A stretch of 64,000 bases of DNA from Aselliscus stoliczkanus. Taxonomy: Eukaryota; Chordata; Mammalia; Chiroptera; Hipposideridae. A program made the position numbers and the translations under genes. Positions 34,362-46,064 of the stretch are shown one piece after another. Below the pieces are notes generated by a model. It was not told where the DNA came from. It ran no database searches and was given only the letters and a program-made list of their open reading frames with translations. Positions within the stretch are counted from its first letter, which is position 1, and each line of letters begins with the position of its first letter. The stretch covers positions 91,709,478-91,773,477 of the forward strand of contig CM066738.1 of NCBI GenBank assembly GCA_033961575.1, read 5' to 3'.

Positions 34362-36257
34362 TCATCTTTGGGAGAATCTGTTCTTGAAATCTTTAATGGT
34401 CTCGGCCATCATTGGGGCGATCTGCTTTGCAGGTTTCCTGCTGCTGCCGACCACGCACGCCAAGTGGGCACTGGTGGTGCTTGGGCAGCCATAAGCCAGC
34501 TTCTCAGGGATGGAGGGAAAGCCACTGGCAGTGCAGGGGGAAGCATGGCTGCCTGCAGTGGGGTATGGGGCTGGCTTCATCTTGACTTTTTCCTGGAGAG
34601 CTGCGCCTCCTCTTTCAAACGGGTTGAAATGAATCATCTTTGTCTGTCGGCCTTTGGGCCCACTGGCGTGTGCAGATCGGATCTTCAGTGTCAGTGCTCG
34701 CAGCCGCTGCTCCTGGGCATCCTGAAGCCGCAGGTACATCTCCCGCCATGACTCGTGCTCTGCTGGCCTTTCTTTCTTAAAGTGTCGGTGACAATGCATT
34801 TTCCATAGCTGATCTGTTTCTTTAACTAGCACACAATTGTATTTCTCTAGGCGATGTAGCTGATCGGGTGTACAACTCTCCAAAATGGGTGCGAGAACAG
34901 AATACGGGACTTCACCCACTCGAAAGAGTGACTTGAGGTTGTTTCTAAGGACCCGGATACACTGCTGGCGCAAGGTCATCATTTTGCGGAGACAGGCCCA
35001 TTTGGAACCAGCGAACACCTGCATCTTCGAGTTCATTCTGTGCCCGGGAAACCCCACTTCTTCCTCTTCCGCTCTTTGCTTCAGCTGCGGGGAGGACATC
35101 AATTCAAAGGCAGGGAGTGGATGGTAACCGGGCTGGACCCTGGGTAACCAGGGGTCTGGTAACACGGGTGACGCATCAGCAGGGACCCCATCCGCTCTAG
35201 ACAACTGCAGCTTCTCTGACTTCTTTGCGTTCACCTTAGGTAATTCCTGAACCGAGTCCAAGTTTTCACTAGCGCTTTTAGCATCCTTTTTCTTAAGTCC
35301 TTTTCCTTCAAGCTCAGTGGATGAAATCGTCATACGCTTTTTCTTTTTCTTCCAGGGAGGCTGGTCGTAGGTGAGGTAGGCCTCAAAAGGCATGGTGGGC
35401 GGCTCGAATTCCTCCTCCGTATCTGCCTTCTCGGTGTCAGGGAGGGAGCCCGCTGGCTTCCTATTGCCAGGAGAAGTTTTGACTGTCCCTTCTTGGGTCT
35501 TGAAGTTGTTAGCAACCTTCTCTTTGACCTCCAGCAGCCGAGCCCCTGCCCCCTTTCTGGTGCCTAAGCTGTCTGGACACGGTTGCTTGTCTTTGTCCAG
35601 TTGGGTTCTCTCTGCGGGGCTGCGCTTTTGCTTTTTCAGGAGGTTGTCTGAAGCCACCTCCGAGGGAGGCCAACACTTCTGGAAGCCACGGCCCTCTCCT
35701 ACCTTCTTCTTGACACCAGGAGAGGACGGTTTGACCTCGGGGCCCTCCCAGAGGAGAGGCCTTGGGCTTTTCTCTCTGGAGAAGGCCTGGTGTGATCTCT
35801 GGCTGATGAAAGCAGAGGACTTCTCACGTCCCTTGGCACCCACCTGGCTTTTGTCCTTGTGGGAAGGTGGGCGCTCCTCGCCTTGACTCACGGCCTCTCT
35901 CCCATGGGTTGTCCCCGGGTGTCGTTTATCGCTGGGTCGCCGTCGGTCCCGAGAGGCATTAGAGTGGCCTTCTCCATGCCTCTGGGGCGCCACCGGGGCA
36001 TTGGCCGGGTGCCTGTGATGGTCGCCTGGCATCTGATGAGGATGCGCGGATGACAGAGAGGACCAGCCACCGCCAGAAGATTCCCACATGGAAGAGTCAG
36101 CTGGCGAAACTCGATGGCTGGCCCTTCTCTCTCTCCTTGCACAACCATGGGGCCTCTCGAGCTCTAAGGGCTGTCTGTGTTCCTTCTGTCTGCGCTCAGA
36201 GCTGTGCGATGGGCGGCTGACCGCTTCTTTGCAGGGTGCTGGGTTGCCTCTCTCCAT
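34362..36257 (-). CDS. ELOA2: Elongin-A-like retrogene ELOA2, open C-terminal part
   Basis: This single-exon minus-strand frame encodes an elongin A family protein, the family that stimulates elongation by RNA polymerase II and acts as substrate receptor of a Cullin-5 ubiquitin ligase. Human ELOA2 also lies in KATNAL2 intron 1 on the opposite strand, so this is its positional counterpart. The frame is open from 36422 to the TGA at 34362-34364. The first in-frame ATG is at 36257, giving 631 residues. Visible parts: a long charged, low-complexity middle; a basic patch (KKKKKR, about 35335); the elongin B/C-binding BC box TLRQQCIRVL at residues 428-437 with its T-L and Cys in place; the following F-box-like region (VPYSVLAPILESC); and the family C-terminus KNRFSQR. 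About 14 residues seem missing after KMIHFNPF compared with elongin A. The N-terminal TFIIS-like domain is not in this frame. Whether it is translated is unknown. Confidence 0.8.
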   Translation of the reverse strand: MERGNPAPCKEAVSRPSHSSERRQKEHRQPLELERPHGCARRERRASHRVSPADSSMWESSGGGWSSLSSAHPHQMPGDHHRHPANAPVAPQRHGEGHSNASRDRRRPSDKRHPGTTHGREAVSQGEERPPSHKDKSQVGAKGREKSSAFISQRSHQAFSREKSPRPLLWEGPEVKPSSPGVKKKVGEGRGFQKCWPPSEVASDNLLKKQKRSPAERTQLDKDKQPCPDSLGTRKGAGARLLEVKEKVANNFKTQEGTVKTSPGNRKPAGSLPDTEKADTEEEFEPPTMPFEAYLTYDQPPWKKKKKRMTISSTELEGKGLKKKDAKSASENLDSVQELPKVNAKKSEKLQLSRADGVPADASPVLPDPWLPRVQPGYHPLPAFELMSSPQLKQRAEEEEVGFPGHRMNSKMQVFAGSKWACLRKMMTLRQQCIRVLRNNLKSLFRVGEVPYSVLAPILESCTPDQLHRLEKYNCVLVKETDQLWKMHCHRHFKKERPAEHESWREMYLRLQDAQEQRLRALTLKIRSAHASGPKGRQTKMIHFNPFERGGAALQEKVKMKPAPYPTAGSHASPCTASGFPSIPEKLAYGCPSTTSAHLACVVGSSRKPAKQIAPMMAETIKDFKNRFSQR

Positions 36258-36535
36258 CGACTCCTTCTGAAGAGAGTCTCGGGGGCACTTTGAGGACTCA
36301 CTGTCGTCCGAGTCCTTTCTGTCAGGCTCAATGTTTCCTTCCACAGGATCCAACTTCTTGCAATGGGCCACTGAGTCCCTGGCCAGGGTTCCGATGCGCT
36401 GGCGTTTGAGCAGGCAACTGTCTCAGCGACCCTGGTCTCCACCAGAATGGCTACTGAGAATGGCCAGGCGGAGAGTCTCTTTAAATATTCCCTAGCTTAA
36501 AAGGGTGGGGCTTTGGGCCAGCCGCTGCACAGCTT
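36258..36535 (-). pseudogene. ELOA2: ELOA2: broken N-terminal TFIIS-like (LW) domain
   Basis: Pieces matching the elongin A N-terminal domain are found in order on the minus strand but in different frames. One segment at about 36500-36535 resembles its first helix, one at about 36415-36485 reads LSAWPFSVAILVETRVAETV, and one at about 36372-36420 reads LLKRQRIGTLARD in the frame that continues into the open part. At least two frame changes separate them, and an in-frame TGA at 36423-36425 closes the long frame. GTG codons at 36371 and 36442 are not credible eukaryotic starts. It is therefore a decayed 5' end, unless the indels are assembly errors. Confidence 0.7.
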
Positions 36536-37253
36536 GGTGCCCCCTCCCCCCCCATGCCCTGGGCTGGGCTAGGGTCATGGCGACCTCAGTGCATCTCTTT
36601 AGAGACCCAGGCACCATTGGCCCCTTGAGGACCTGCCCCAGCTTCCTGAGTGGGCGGGAGCTGGGCCACGCTGTCTGTTATATTATCCCTATTTTCCCGA
36701 TGAGGAAACAGGAGTGGGGTGATCAAATTAATTTGCATATTTGGATCACCTAACTGAAGAGGGGAAGATGGAATTTGAATTTAAGAAGTTTAGGGCCAGC
36801 TTGCACATACTCCTCTGCAAAGGGTGAGGAGTGGAGGCCTAGAGAGAGAAGGGGATCTGTCTAAAGTTCAACAGCTTAGCCCCATGAGAGCAATCATAAT
36901 CCCTGCATCTGGTATGTCTGCAGAGCGGTGTCAGACCATGAATGACTGAATGGCCATTGGCTCTGACCACCTGCACATCAGCAGTATGGCCTGACTCAGA
37001 TCAGCCTGAGACACTCCAAGTGTCCTTGGGGGCACCTACCCTCACCCCAGAAGGGTTCAGTTTCATTATTACTATGATTACCACCCCAAAGAACAACTTC
37101 ATAGACTTAACTGACAATGTCAGCACTGATTCCATCTCGTTGATTAAATCAACTCTGATTAGATCTTAGCCAGAGCTCCAGGAGTGCCCTTGGCCTGATC
37201 CCATGACTAAATCAGTAAAGCCCAGTAGTTGCTCTTCTTTGATTTTTATTTTT
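36536..37253. other. Upstream flank of ELOA2 in KATNAL2 intron 1
   Basis: No exon is seen. It should hold any promoter of ELOA2, but I recognise no TATA box or CpG island. Confidence 0.35.
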
Positions 37254-37353
37254 ATTTTTTATTTATTTTTTTGAGGGCAGTGTCACTGACCCTCACATGT
37301 GGGACCTGAACTGTGAAGCTAGCGCTTAACCATCGCGCCACTCAGCTGGCCCC
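37254..37353 (-). repeat. Short SINE
   Basis: A minus-strand short copy with a small deletion in its middle, ending 'cgccactcagctggcccc'. Confidence 0.85.
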
Positions 37354-37454
37354 TTCCTTGATTTTTTTTGTATGTACATTTTTTTGATCTCTTAAACAAT
37401 TCTATAGGTATACCTTGTGAGTTTTTGTTCAACTTTTGCCTCAGGTTTTTCCAG

Positions 37455-37765
37455 TTGTCTTAACATATTTATTGAGCAGTCTATATTTCCCCCATCATTC
37501 TGGGTTTTAAAGTTTTCTGAAGCCTTAGAATTTATAGGATCCGAGAATTCCTGACAGTTATCATTGTTTTCAATATTCTCAGTAGTATCAATTGGTGGTT
37601 CTAATATTGCATGATTATTCACAGAGTCAAAAAACAATTTTAAAGAAATGACATGTAACGAACACAATACATTTTAAAAACCCACCACATTTCTACAACC
37701 CAGATACACTAAGGTGTTAACCAGGGTGAGCCTTAGTGTATATATCCATGTATCCTTCCAGATAC
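37455..37765 (+). repeat. Direct repeat copy 2, beside the 5' end of ELOA2
   Basis: The same block as 33890-34160, in the same orientation, with extra sequence in its middle. It runs straight into sequence resembling an old antisense L1 3' UTR (about 37770-38170). The minus strand has a 91-codon open frame (37392-37667) that I could not match to a protein. Confidence 0.65.
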
Positions 37766-37769
37766 TATT

Positions 37770-39270
37770 CTGTGTGTGTATATATATACATGCACACACG
37801 CTTGTATTTTTTTTATCCAAATGAAATCATATCATAAACACTGTTCTTTAACCAACTAGTTCTCTAACCTGGATCCAATCCAGGATCTGGTTATTGTATC
37901 CCTTAAGATACTTTGAATTAGTGCAGTTTTTTTTTTCACCCCCTCCTGTCTCTATTTTTATTTTATTTTTCTATTTTTGATGACATTGACTTTCCCAAGA
38001 AATCAGGACAGTTGTTCTGTAGAACCTCTCCCTTTCTCGACTTGTCTGATTGCTTCCTTGAGGTATCATCTGTCGCCCATCCCTGGTAAACTGAAAGTTG
38101 GTTCTAAAGGCTTGATGGATTTAAGTTAATCCCTTTAATTTACCTCATAGGTGTACTGAGGACTTCACATTCCACACATCGGGAGGCTGTGCTATATTAT
38201 TGCCTTACTGATGGCAGTCTGATCTCTCTATCGTGCAGCTCTGTTGCAACTAGAAAGTAGTGAACACGAGTTTTATGAAAAGGACGTTAAATATAGTTCC
38301 ATAATCCAGCTCAATGTTTAATAACAATGGCATGGCATGGAAAGTCCCCTGTGTTTTTCAGTGGACTTCATGGTTCTCTGAAATGTCAAATTCTATAACC
38401 AGTTCACACTGAGAATCAACAACAAATGCCCCTCTTCAAGGAACACTGTTCCTGAGCATGGTTGACTAGATGTGACTTTGTATGAAATACAATAAATGGC
38501 TTCCTGGATTTGTGGACAATCCTTTTGATAATTCTAGTGCTTTTTCAAGTTATACAGCATTTGAAACTTAGGAAGTTTCCTGGTACAAACAGGAGGTAAT
38601 CAGGAAACAAACAAAAAACAAATGAGAACCTTTGGGTATATATATTCAAGCTTTTAAGTGAATATTAGATGCAGGGACTGTAAAATAGAACTATAATAAA
38701 AACATTGGAAAGAAGAAATGTGTCCCTTTTAACTGTTTGCTTTTGAGATAGAAAGCTTAATGCAAAATTTGGATCTTATTACAGAAATTGAAACGAGCTC
38801 ATGCAAATTAATCTCCATTGCACCCGTAAAAAAGAAATTAAAAGCACTAATGTTGCATGTGGTGTATATACAGTAACATTTCCTAAATATCTTCTGGGTC
38901 TAAAACTAGGAATGATATTCAATGCTTCCTTTTCCTCAGGCTACAGTATCATCGGATTCAATTTTGAATCTGATAATGGAGGCATTTTCGTTGCACAATA
39001 GCCCACAAAGGAAATGAAGAAAGGAGAAAACAGACAGATTATTGAAGCAGAGACAAATGAGACACTTCAGTTAGATGTTCACTTCCCAGCCTTCTTTCTT
39101 TGGTAGACAGAAGTTAACTGAGCATCTAATTGTGTCCATTTCAGGGGCACACCACCATTTTTTACAGTTTAAATTGACCATTTGTTGGTGGCTCATTCTT
39201 AATTTTTTTAATCAGAAGATAATTTTCTATGCTAATTTGAATGGCATGAGTAGAAAGATGTTATAGATCT
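37770..39270. other. KATNAL2 intron 1: old L1 3' UTR-like, then unassigned
   Basis: Positions 37770-38170 resemble an L1 3' UTR in antisense ('ggatccaatccaggatctggttattgtatcccttaa'). The rest to 39270 is unassigned; a 66-codon frame at 38801-39001 matches nothing I know. Confidence 0.4.
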
Positions 39271-39283
39271 AGGAAACTACACT

Positions 39284-39740
39284 TTTTTTTTTTTAAAGAT
39301 TTTATTGGGGAATTGGGGGAGGGGAACAGCGTTGGGGAATCGGGGAAGGGGAACAGACAAGTTGCTGTCCTTTTTGGTTTTGAGTCTAGTTGTGGAAGAC
39401 GTCGTTTCACTGGCCCATGTTAGTATTGTGATCATTGCGCTCCTCCTGGCCGAGGCAGTTGGTTGCAGGTCATTGGACAGCCGCTCACAGCAGCTCACGG
39501 CAGCTGCTGGCCGCTCACGCTGGCTGCCGGCCACTCACGGCAGCCCACTGCAGTAGGGGCTGCAGCCTCCGCCTCCGCCTGTGACTCATGGCAGCCCAGC
39601 TCCAGGTCGAGCTGTTGTTCACCATCTTAGCTGTACAGGGCGCAGCGTCACTGACCTTCATGTGGGATCCGAACCACGGCCCTGCTGCTCAGAGCTGGGG
39701 TCCCAAGCCAACTCCCAGCCAATGCACCACTCAACTGGCC
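39284..39740 (-). repeat. Long SINE
   Basis: A full-length minus copy. The sequence GGAAACTAC flanks it on the left (about 39270) and right (about 39742). Confidence 0.9.
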
Positions 39741-39750
39741 TGGAAACTAC

Positions 39751-39862
39751 TTTTTTTTTTTTTTTTTTGAGGGCAGTGTCACTGGCAGTGTCATATGTGG
39801 GACCAAACCGGGGCCGCTGGCTTCCCAAGCCAGTGCTTAACCACCGTGCCACTCGGCCGGCC
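39751..39862 (-). repeat. Short SINE, inserted next to the long SINE
   Basis: A minus-strand short copy immediately after the long one. GGAAACTAC recurs a third time after it (about 39865), so both insertions used the same target. Confidence 0.9.
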
Positions 39863-39956
39863 CTGGAAACTACACTTTTAATTAATAAATTTGTAAGACC
39901 ACATTCTATTGTATGTTTCAGGTAACAACACAACTTCAATATTTAACACTAGTTTT

Positions 39957-40396
39957 TTTTTTTTAAAAGGTTTTATTGGGGAATTTGGGGAGAGGAACAG
40001 CGTTGGGGAACAGGGGAAGAGGAACAGACAAGTTGCTGTCCTTTTGTTCGTCAGTCTAGTTGTAGAGGACGTTGCTTCACTGGCCCATGTTGATATTATC
40101 ATTGTGCTCTTCTCAGGTGAGGCAGGTCAGTCGCCGGCCTGTGGACGGCCACTCACAGCGGCTCTTGGCAGCTCACACTGGCTGCCGGCCACTCACTGTA
40201 GTCTATGGCAGCCCACTGCAGCAGGGTCTGCAGCTATGCCGTCCTGGGGACTCACAGCAGCCCAGCTCCAGGTGGAGCTGTTGTTCACCATCTTAGCTGT
40301 AGAGGGCAGTGTCACTGGCCCTCATATGTGGGATCTGAACCCGGGCTGCCGGCGTCCCAAGCCAGCTCTTAACCAATGCGCCACTTGGCTGGCCCA
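39957..40396 (-). repeat. Long SINE
   Basis: A full-length minus copy with the tail module at the left and the head at the right ('cgccacttggctggccc'). The flanking AACACTA/AACATTA is a likely short target-site duplication. Confidence 0.85.
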
Positions 40397-41855
40397 ACAT
40401 TAGGTATTTTAATAGTGCTTCCTTATCCTTCTTTTATTACTAAATTCTGAATTTCTATCAAGCTTGTCTCAAAGAAAAAGTTGCATTATTATTTTAAGAC
40501 CCAGAGACCCCAAATAAAAGCCATTTCACAGTCTTCATAGTAAGAAAGCCATTTTGGAAGCAGCCTCATTACCAAACAGAATTCTAAGTCACTGAGCCAA
40601 AGGATGTCCCTCAACTCTTATCTGCCATAGATATCAAGACTATTTGCCAGACTTTGTGATTCCAGCCAAAAACCCTGGAAAGACTCTTGACTGGAGCTGG
40701 GCCAGCTACCATTTTCCAGGACTGTCATCAACGCCCTGCACAAGCCTCTCTGATAGGTTATTTATATTCTTTGAAGAATATGGTCAACATTGCTCAGTCG
40801 GCTTAGGTCCAGAGGTCCCTCCATCTCAGGAATTAGAGCTTTGCCTCCCTATCCTGATCTTCTGTGAGTTCACTAGGTCAGTGGTTCACTGTTTAAACAG
40901 CTCTCCAGGAATTCTAGACGGAATTTGAAGCAGATGATTCTGACAAATGCTTCAGCTCAAGTTTGGCGAGGGCTGCTGTGAATCTAAGGCTGTATCTCTG
41001 GGTAGTGGACAGTAAGACTCCTAGGTTTCCCTGTGTATCCGTGAAGGGGGATGTGGGGACGGGGAGTGAGATATGGAGAAGGAGCTGCCTTCGGGTGACT
41101 TTGTATGGCTTCTTTTCCTCCTAGTGAATGAGAGAGCACCTGAGGCCAGCATCAGTGTCAGGGCCATTTCCCTGACCCCCACCCCGTACCTACTGAGGCT
41201 GGGGCCGGGAACCCCAGTGTAAGAGCAGCTCATCTGCCAAGGTGATGATGTAATTCCCTGGCCAAGAAATGTTCTGCTCTGTGAACTGTAGAACCTAAGC
41301 CGATGTGTTAGTTTGCATTTTACTTGCCAAAGTATTAAATTTAAACAGTTAAGAGCTACATGGATTAAAACTTACGTTGCTGGGTCCCTAACTCATTCCT
41401 CTACCCGGACGTAACTACGTATCTAGGTTTTTATTCCTTTCTTTTTCTATCAGTGAAAGAGTGTGAGTGTATATTTCTGTGATTATTTTTACTTTACAAT
41501 ATGTCTTAGAATCAGGTAGATCTGCACATGCTCATATCGAAAGATATTTAAGACATTATTAAGGGGGGGCGGGGAGCAAGATGCCCACTAGCATATACAC
41601 AATGATTCCATTTTTTAACATTTTAAAAGCTTTGTGCATATACACACTGATATATTCATAAACCCCTTTCAAAACTACTGCACAGTGGTAGACATTAACA
41701 ATGGTGGACAGAATAAAAAGAAACTTTTCTTCAAAAAGTTTTGTACTAAGTGAAGTTTTTCTTTGTCAAATTTAAGTGCAACTTTTAATTCAAATTTTTC
41801 CTGAGTGACACAGTGTTTGGAGGTAGGTGGAGAGAAAACATGATGTCTTCAAAAT
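40397..41855. other. KATNAL2 intron 1, unassigned
   Basis: No exon or RNA gene is recognised in this stretch. Confidence 0.35.
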
Positions 41856-41859
41856 CTTT

Positions 41860-42230
41860 TCTCATCACTGTATCTAGACCTACCTCCTTCCTTTTATTGC
41901 TCAGTGTTTCATAGTAAGGCTGCACCATGATTTATTTAAGCACTAATGGGTATTTGGGCTATTTCTAATATTTTTGGCAATACAAATAATGCTGTATTAA
42001 ACATCCTTGAACATTAATCATTGTGCATACATGGAGTATGTGTATAACATAGTATATAATTGATCTATAGTGGAATTGCTGGGTTAACAGGTATATGCGT
42101 TTTTTCATTTTGATTGACTTCATCGATTTCTTGATAAAAGAGTTGTACTAGTTTACATTGTATTTCCATTGTATTTAAGTACATACTCTTTTCCATCTTG
42201 CCAACCCTGGATATTATCTGGATAAAATTT
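41860..42230 (-). repeat. Old L1 fragment (antisense)
   Basis: Landmarks such as 'gggtatttgggctatttctaatatttttgg', 'tggaattgctgggttaacaggtatatgc' and 'cttgccaaccctgg' fit antisense L1 ORF2 or 3' UTR. Confidence 0.65.
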
Positions 42231-42739
42231 TCAAAATTTCTGCGTTTAAAAATATTTGAGATCCTTATTGCAAGAAGCTTATTTTGTCCCAAAGAACTGA
42301 AGGAATGTTAACAATACTTAAGCTGGTTTCTTTGACTTTTATGTACATTGCAAATTATGATAAAACCAAAAAGAAAAAGCATAGAGGGCAATGTCTGCCT
42401 AGATGACTTTGTATTTTCTTTCCAGTCTGATAAGTCTATCCCAATAGTCACACTCAGAGCAAGCTTGTTAGAGCAGACTCAATCGAAGCAAGTAAAGAAG
42501 TGTCATTGCCACATCCCAAGATGTGACCAGGCTCTGCCATCTGGGTGGTGTGCAGGTCTTCACAGCAGCGTGGGGGATAAGCAGCTTACCCCTCCCCCGC
42601 AAATTTCTACTTTGAATAACTTCAAAATAGTGCCTGAAATTATTTCTAGTTAGTCAGATCATTTACTCTACACATCAGGGCAAAAAAAAGTTACTCAAAT
42701 TATTTACATTCATTTTAGCCTTCTGTTCTCTACCGCTTC

Positions 42740-42910
42740 CCACTTTTGCATTTTTAAAGCAGCCTTATTGAGATATAACTCACATACAATGCAACTCACC
42801 CATTTAAACTGTACCACTTAATGGCTTTTAGTGCATGTACAGAGTTATACAACCATCATCACAATAATTTTAAAACATTTTAATTACCCCAAAATGAAAG
42901 TCTGGACCCC
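42740..42910 (-). repeat. Old L1 3' UTR fragment (antisense)
   Basis: 'cttattgagatataactcacatacaatgcaactcaccc' and 'acaaccatcatcacaata' are typical L1M 3' UTR sequences in antisense. Confidence 0.65.
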
Positions 42911-45498
42911 TTCACTTGCACCCCCAGCCCTCCCCTCTCCTTTTAAAAACATCTCTCCCAAGATCTTTTTCTGTTCTTCTGATGAGCTTTTTGGCTTCTC
43001 CCCAGATCCTCATCTTTACGAAATTCAGAGCTACGAGCCAAAGCCAGTGCGGCGTGTGCAGTACTGAGGAACACAAGCAAAACACTTTTTGGCTATTTTT
43101 TCCCAGTGTCTTAGTCACAAGAGAACATTTGCATCCGTGCATATTCAGATTAGGAGGAAACACATGCTTCCAGAGTGAAGGGGAAGACTCTGAAATATAT
43201 GAACAAAGCAACTCACAGTTGTTAGTTGAGCACAGCCCCCCCCATCATTGACCCTGATGTTGGCATAGCATCCCACAGTTCGCAAAGCACCGCACAGTTA
43301 GAAAGGCACTCCTCAGTGTCCACTGCAGTCTCTCTGAGAATATCCATGGCTTTCTGGCTCCTTAATTTAAATCATTTAGTTCTCAAAGACATTTACATAC
43401 AAATGAGATGGATTAGCTTCATTTACAGTAAGACTGACTATTCAGAAATTAAAAGGCATAATCTCCCATAAAACACACTCCTCTAGGTACAACAGGGTGA
43501 CTAACTTTTTGAAGGAGGTGTGCCTAATAATTGCTTTGAAATGGTCACTAAAATTGTGGGATATTAGGTTGGAGGAATTGTAAGAGACACCATTCACTTG
43601 TCACTATGTGAAGGCAGTTAAGAAAGACTGGTGAAGCTTTAATGAAAGACTCTTGCATTCATTAGAAAAAGAGCTCAGACAATTCTAGTTCTGTGGATGG
43701 TGTCTGAGCTGATGGGTTTAGTTAATCACTATTATTTTTCCTCAGTCAAACTTATTTACATTCTGTGTATACCTTATACAATTCTTGTTCTGAAAAGAAA
43801 ATTTTTTTTGAGGCTAGACCAGATATTTGGAGGTCTTTAAAATAAGGTAACTTAATGGCTCAGCTCAATATCTTTAGTAGGTGTCAACCACCCTTATTTC
43901 ATGTGTTTACCATCAATCCTACATGGAAACTTTTTACTTCTTTAGTAAGCGACCCAACTTTAAAAGAGAACAATTTACCCATTCTAGACAATGTTAGGAA
44001 TAAAGGAAAACATTGCAAATAGTTTTGTTCATTCTTTTTTTGCAACTTTAGAGTAGGGTTATTTAGAATAGGATCATTTAACAAACACTCTTTTGCAGTT
44101 ATTTTTGTTCACATTATGCATATTATCACTGATTTTTAGCTCAGTGATTAGCTCATTCAATGCTGCCTGATTAAAAACCTTCATTTCTCTTCACTTTACT
44201 ATCATGATATTTAAAAAAAAAAAAAAAGACGTAACCACAGTTGTTTGATTTTGGCAAATTTGGGACAAACTTTTTGCAGGCTTTTGAGCAAATCTCTTAA
44301 CTTTTCTAGATCTCAGGTTCTTGAGACCCAGTGATGTCCAGGTACCTGTGCGACTCCTAAAATTTTGAATCAAAACCCCAAGCATGAGTTTGAGAATTTG
44401 TACATTTAAAAACATATCCAATCAATCTTATTATTGATAGTATATTATACAGTTATATTTTTATTTTGCAAACTTGATTTGGACTGAATTTTGTAATGAT
44501 TGTCATCTTCGTTATGCAAATAATTTGGAACTACCTAAATTTCATGAAATGCTTCCCCTCCTGGTACACTAGATGGCACTATAGGCGAGGCAAATCAAAT
44601 TACCAAAAAAAAGAGGGAGAGGTTTTGACTGCCAATACCAGTTTTGGTAAATTAGAAAGGCTTCATCCTTCACCAGCAGTTGTTGTGTCAACATCTTCAG
44701 ACAGATGATGAAAACTGCCAGTTGTGGACACCTTAATATCAGGATAGTGTCATTTTGTACAGTGGCTTTCAAATTTTTGTATTGTGATCAATTGAAGACA
44801 TCTTAGATTGAGATCCAGAGCACATACTTGTACATACAGGCAAACATAACAAAAGTTTCACAAAGCAATAGTAAGCCTTCTTATCTGTTATGCATTCTAT
44901 GATAATTCAGTTGCATTAGACTATGCTACTTGTAACCTATTATGTTGATTTCACGACCTCTAGTTTGCAAAAAAAACGACCATCATCTATTGAACCTATC
45001 AACAGGTATCAGTTTCTACTTAGCACTTGGTACTATGCTAGGTACTATGGGAGACAAAGAAATCTTTAACGGTATTTCCATTTTCTGGAAAAGAGAAGAG
45101 TTAGTTACCTTGCCAGACATTAGAGAATAACCCTATATGACACAGGGAATTTATGGCCACAGACTAAAAAACAGTGGAAGCAGATGATTTACGTGAAGAT
45201 TCTATGGCATAGGTGGATCATAGCCAAGCCTCTACTTTGATACGAACTTTTGTTGGGGAAATCACAGACTGTGAAACAAAAATAGTCACGTAAAATAAAT
45301 GCACATTCCATTCATATAAAGTTCAAAAATATAAATACTAAACAATATGTTTTTTAAAGAAGTGTACATATTTGCTAAAACCATAAAAAAAGGCAATGAT
45401 TAACATAAAAGTAAGGGTAGTAGTTACCTCTGGTGGGAGGGAAGGAATGAAGGTGCTCTGGAGCTAACCTAGAGTGGGTTGTTGTTTTTTAAGACCTT
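42911..45498. other. KATNAL2 intron 1, unassigned
   Basis: No exon, RNA gene or clear repeat is recognised. The short open frames show no protein-like features. Confidence 0.35.
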
Positions 45499-45673
45499 TT
45501 TTTTTTTTTTTTTATTGGGTAACTGTGTTTTTTCCAAGACCCATCAGCTACAAGTCAAATTGTTGTCCAATCTAGATGGTGAGGGCTCAGCTCACTGGCC
45601 CATGTGGGAATCGAACCAGCAATCTTGTTGTTCAGAGCACGCGCTCTAACCAACTGAGCCACCCGGCCGCCTG
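45499..45673 (-). repeat. VES-like bat SINE
   Basis: The minus strand begins 'ggcggccgggtggctcagttggttagagcg', has the B box GGTTCGATTCCC, and ends with an A run. Its tail is diverged. Confidence 0.8.
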
Positions 45674-45788
45674 TAGACTGGTTTTTTAAAAATTGTTAAT
45701 TATTATCAAAAATAAACAGATGTTTCCTACACTCTTCTGTATGAATTATATATCTCATAATAACAAATAAAAAATAGCAAAGAATAAG

Positions 45789-45889
45789 GGCCAGCTGAGT
45801 GGCGCGGTGGTTGAGAGCTGGCTTGGGACGCCGGTGGCCCCGGATCGGATCTCACATGTGGGGGCCAGTGACACTGCCCTCAAAAAAAA
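45789..45889 (+). repeat. Short SINE
   Basis: The long target-site duplication AAATAGCAAAGAATA lies on both sides, with an A tail of about 12. Confidence 0.9.
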
Positions 45890-46064
45890 AAAATAGCAAA
45901 GAATATCACTGTAATTACTTTCTTGATTCTTTATCTCTTCTTGGTAATTTGCTTTTTGATTTGTTAACCCTCCTTAACTAAAGGAGTCTCTTCAAAGACA
46001 GAGATAGAAATGTACCCACTGTCAATTTTTTAGAATAACCTGTTACACTTTTTTATTTTATTTT

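Noticed and set aside
36369..36371. GTG as the start of ELOA2
   Set aside because: Eukaryotic initiation at GTG here is not credible; the first in-frame ATG is at 36257 and the upstream part is broken.
37392..37667. 91-codon minus-strand frame with protein-like composition
   Set aside because: No recognised family; it lies in a repeated block whose other copy (33890-34160) is not open, so coding is unlikely.
38801..39001. 66-codon frame
   Set aside because: No family recognised, no splice or promoter context, and antisense/sense intron sequence.
39909..40403. 164-codon open frame
   Set aside because: Also SINE sequence read through; same peptide as in other copies.
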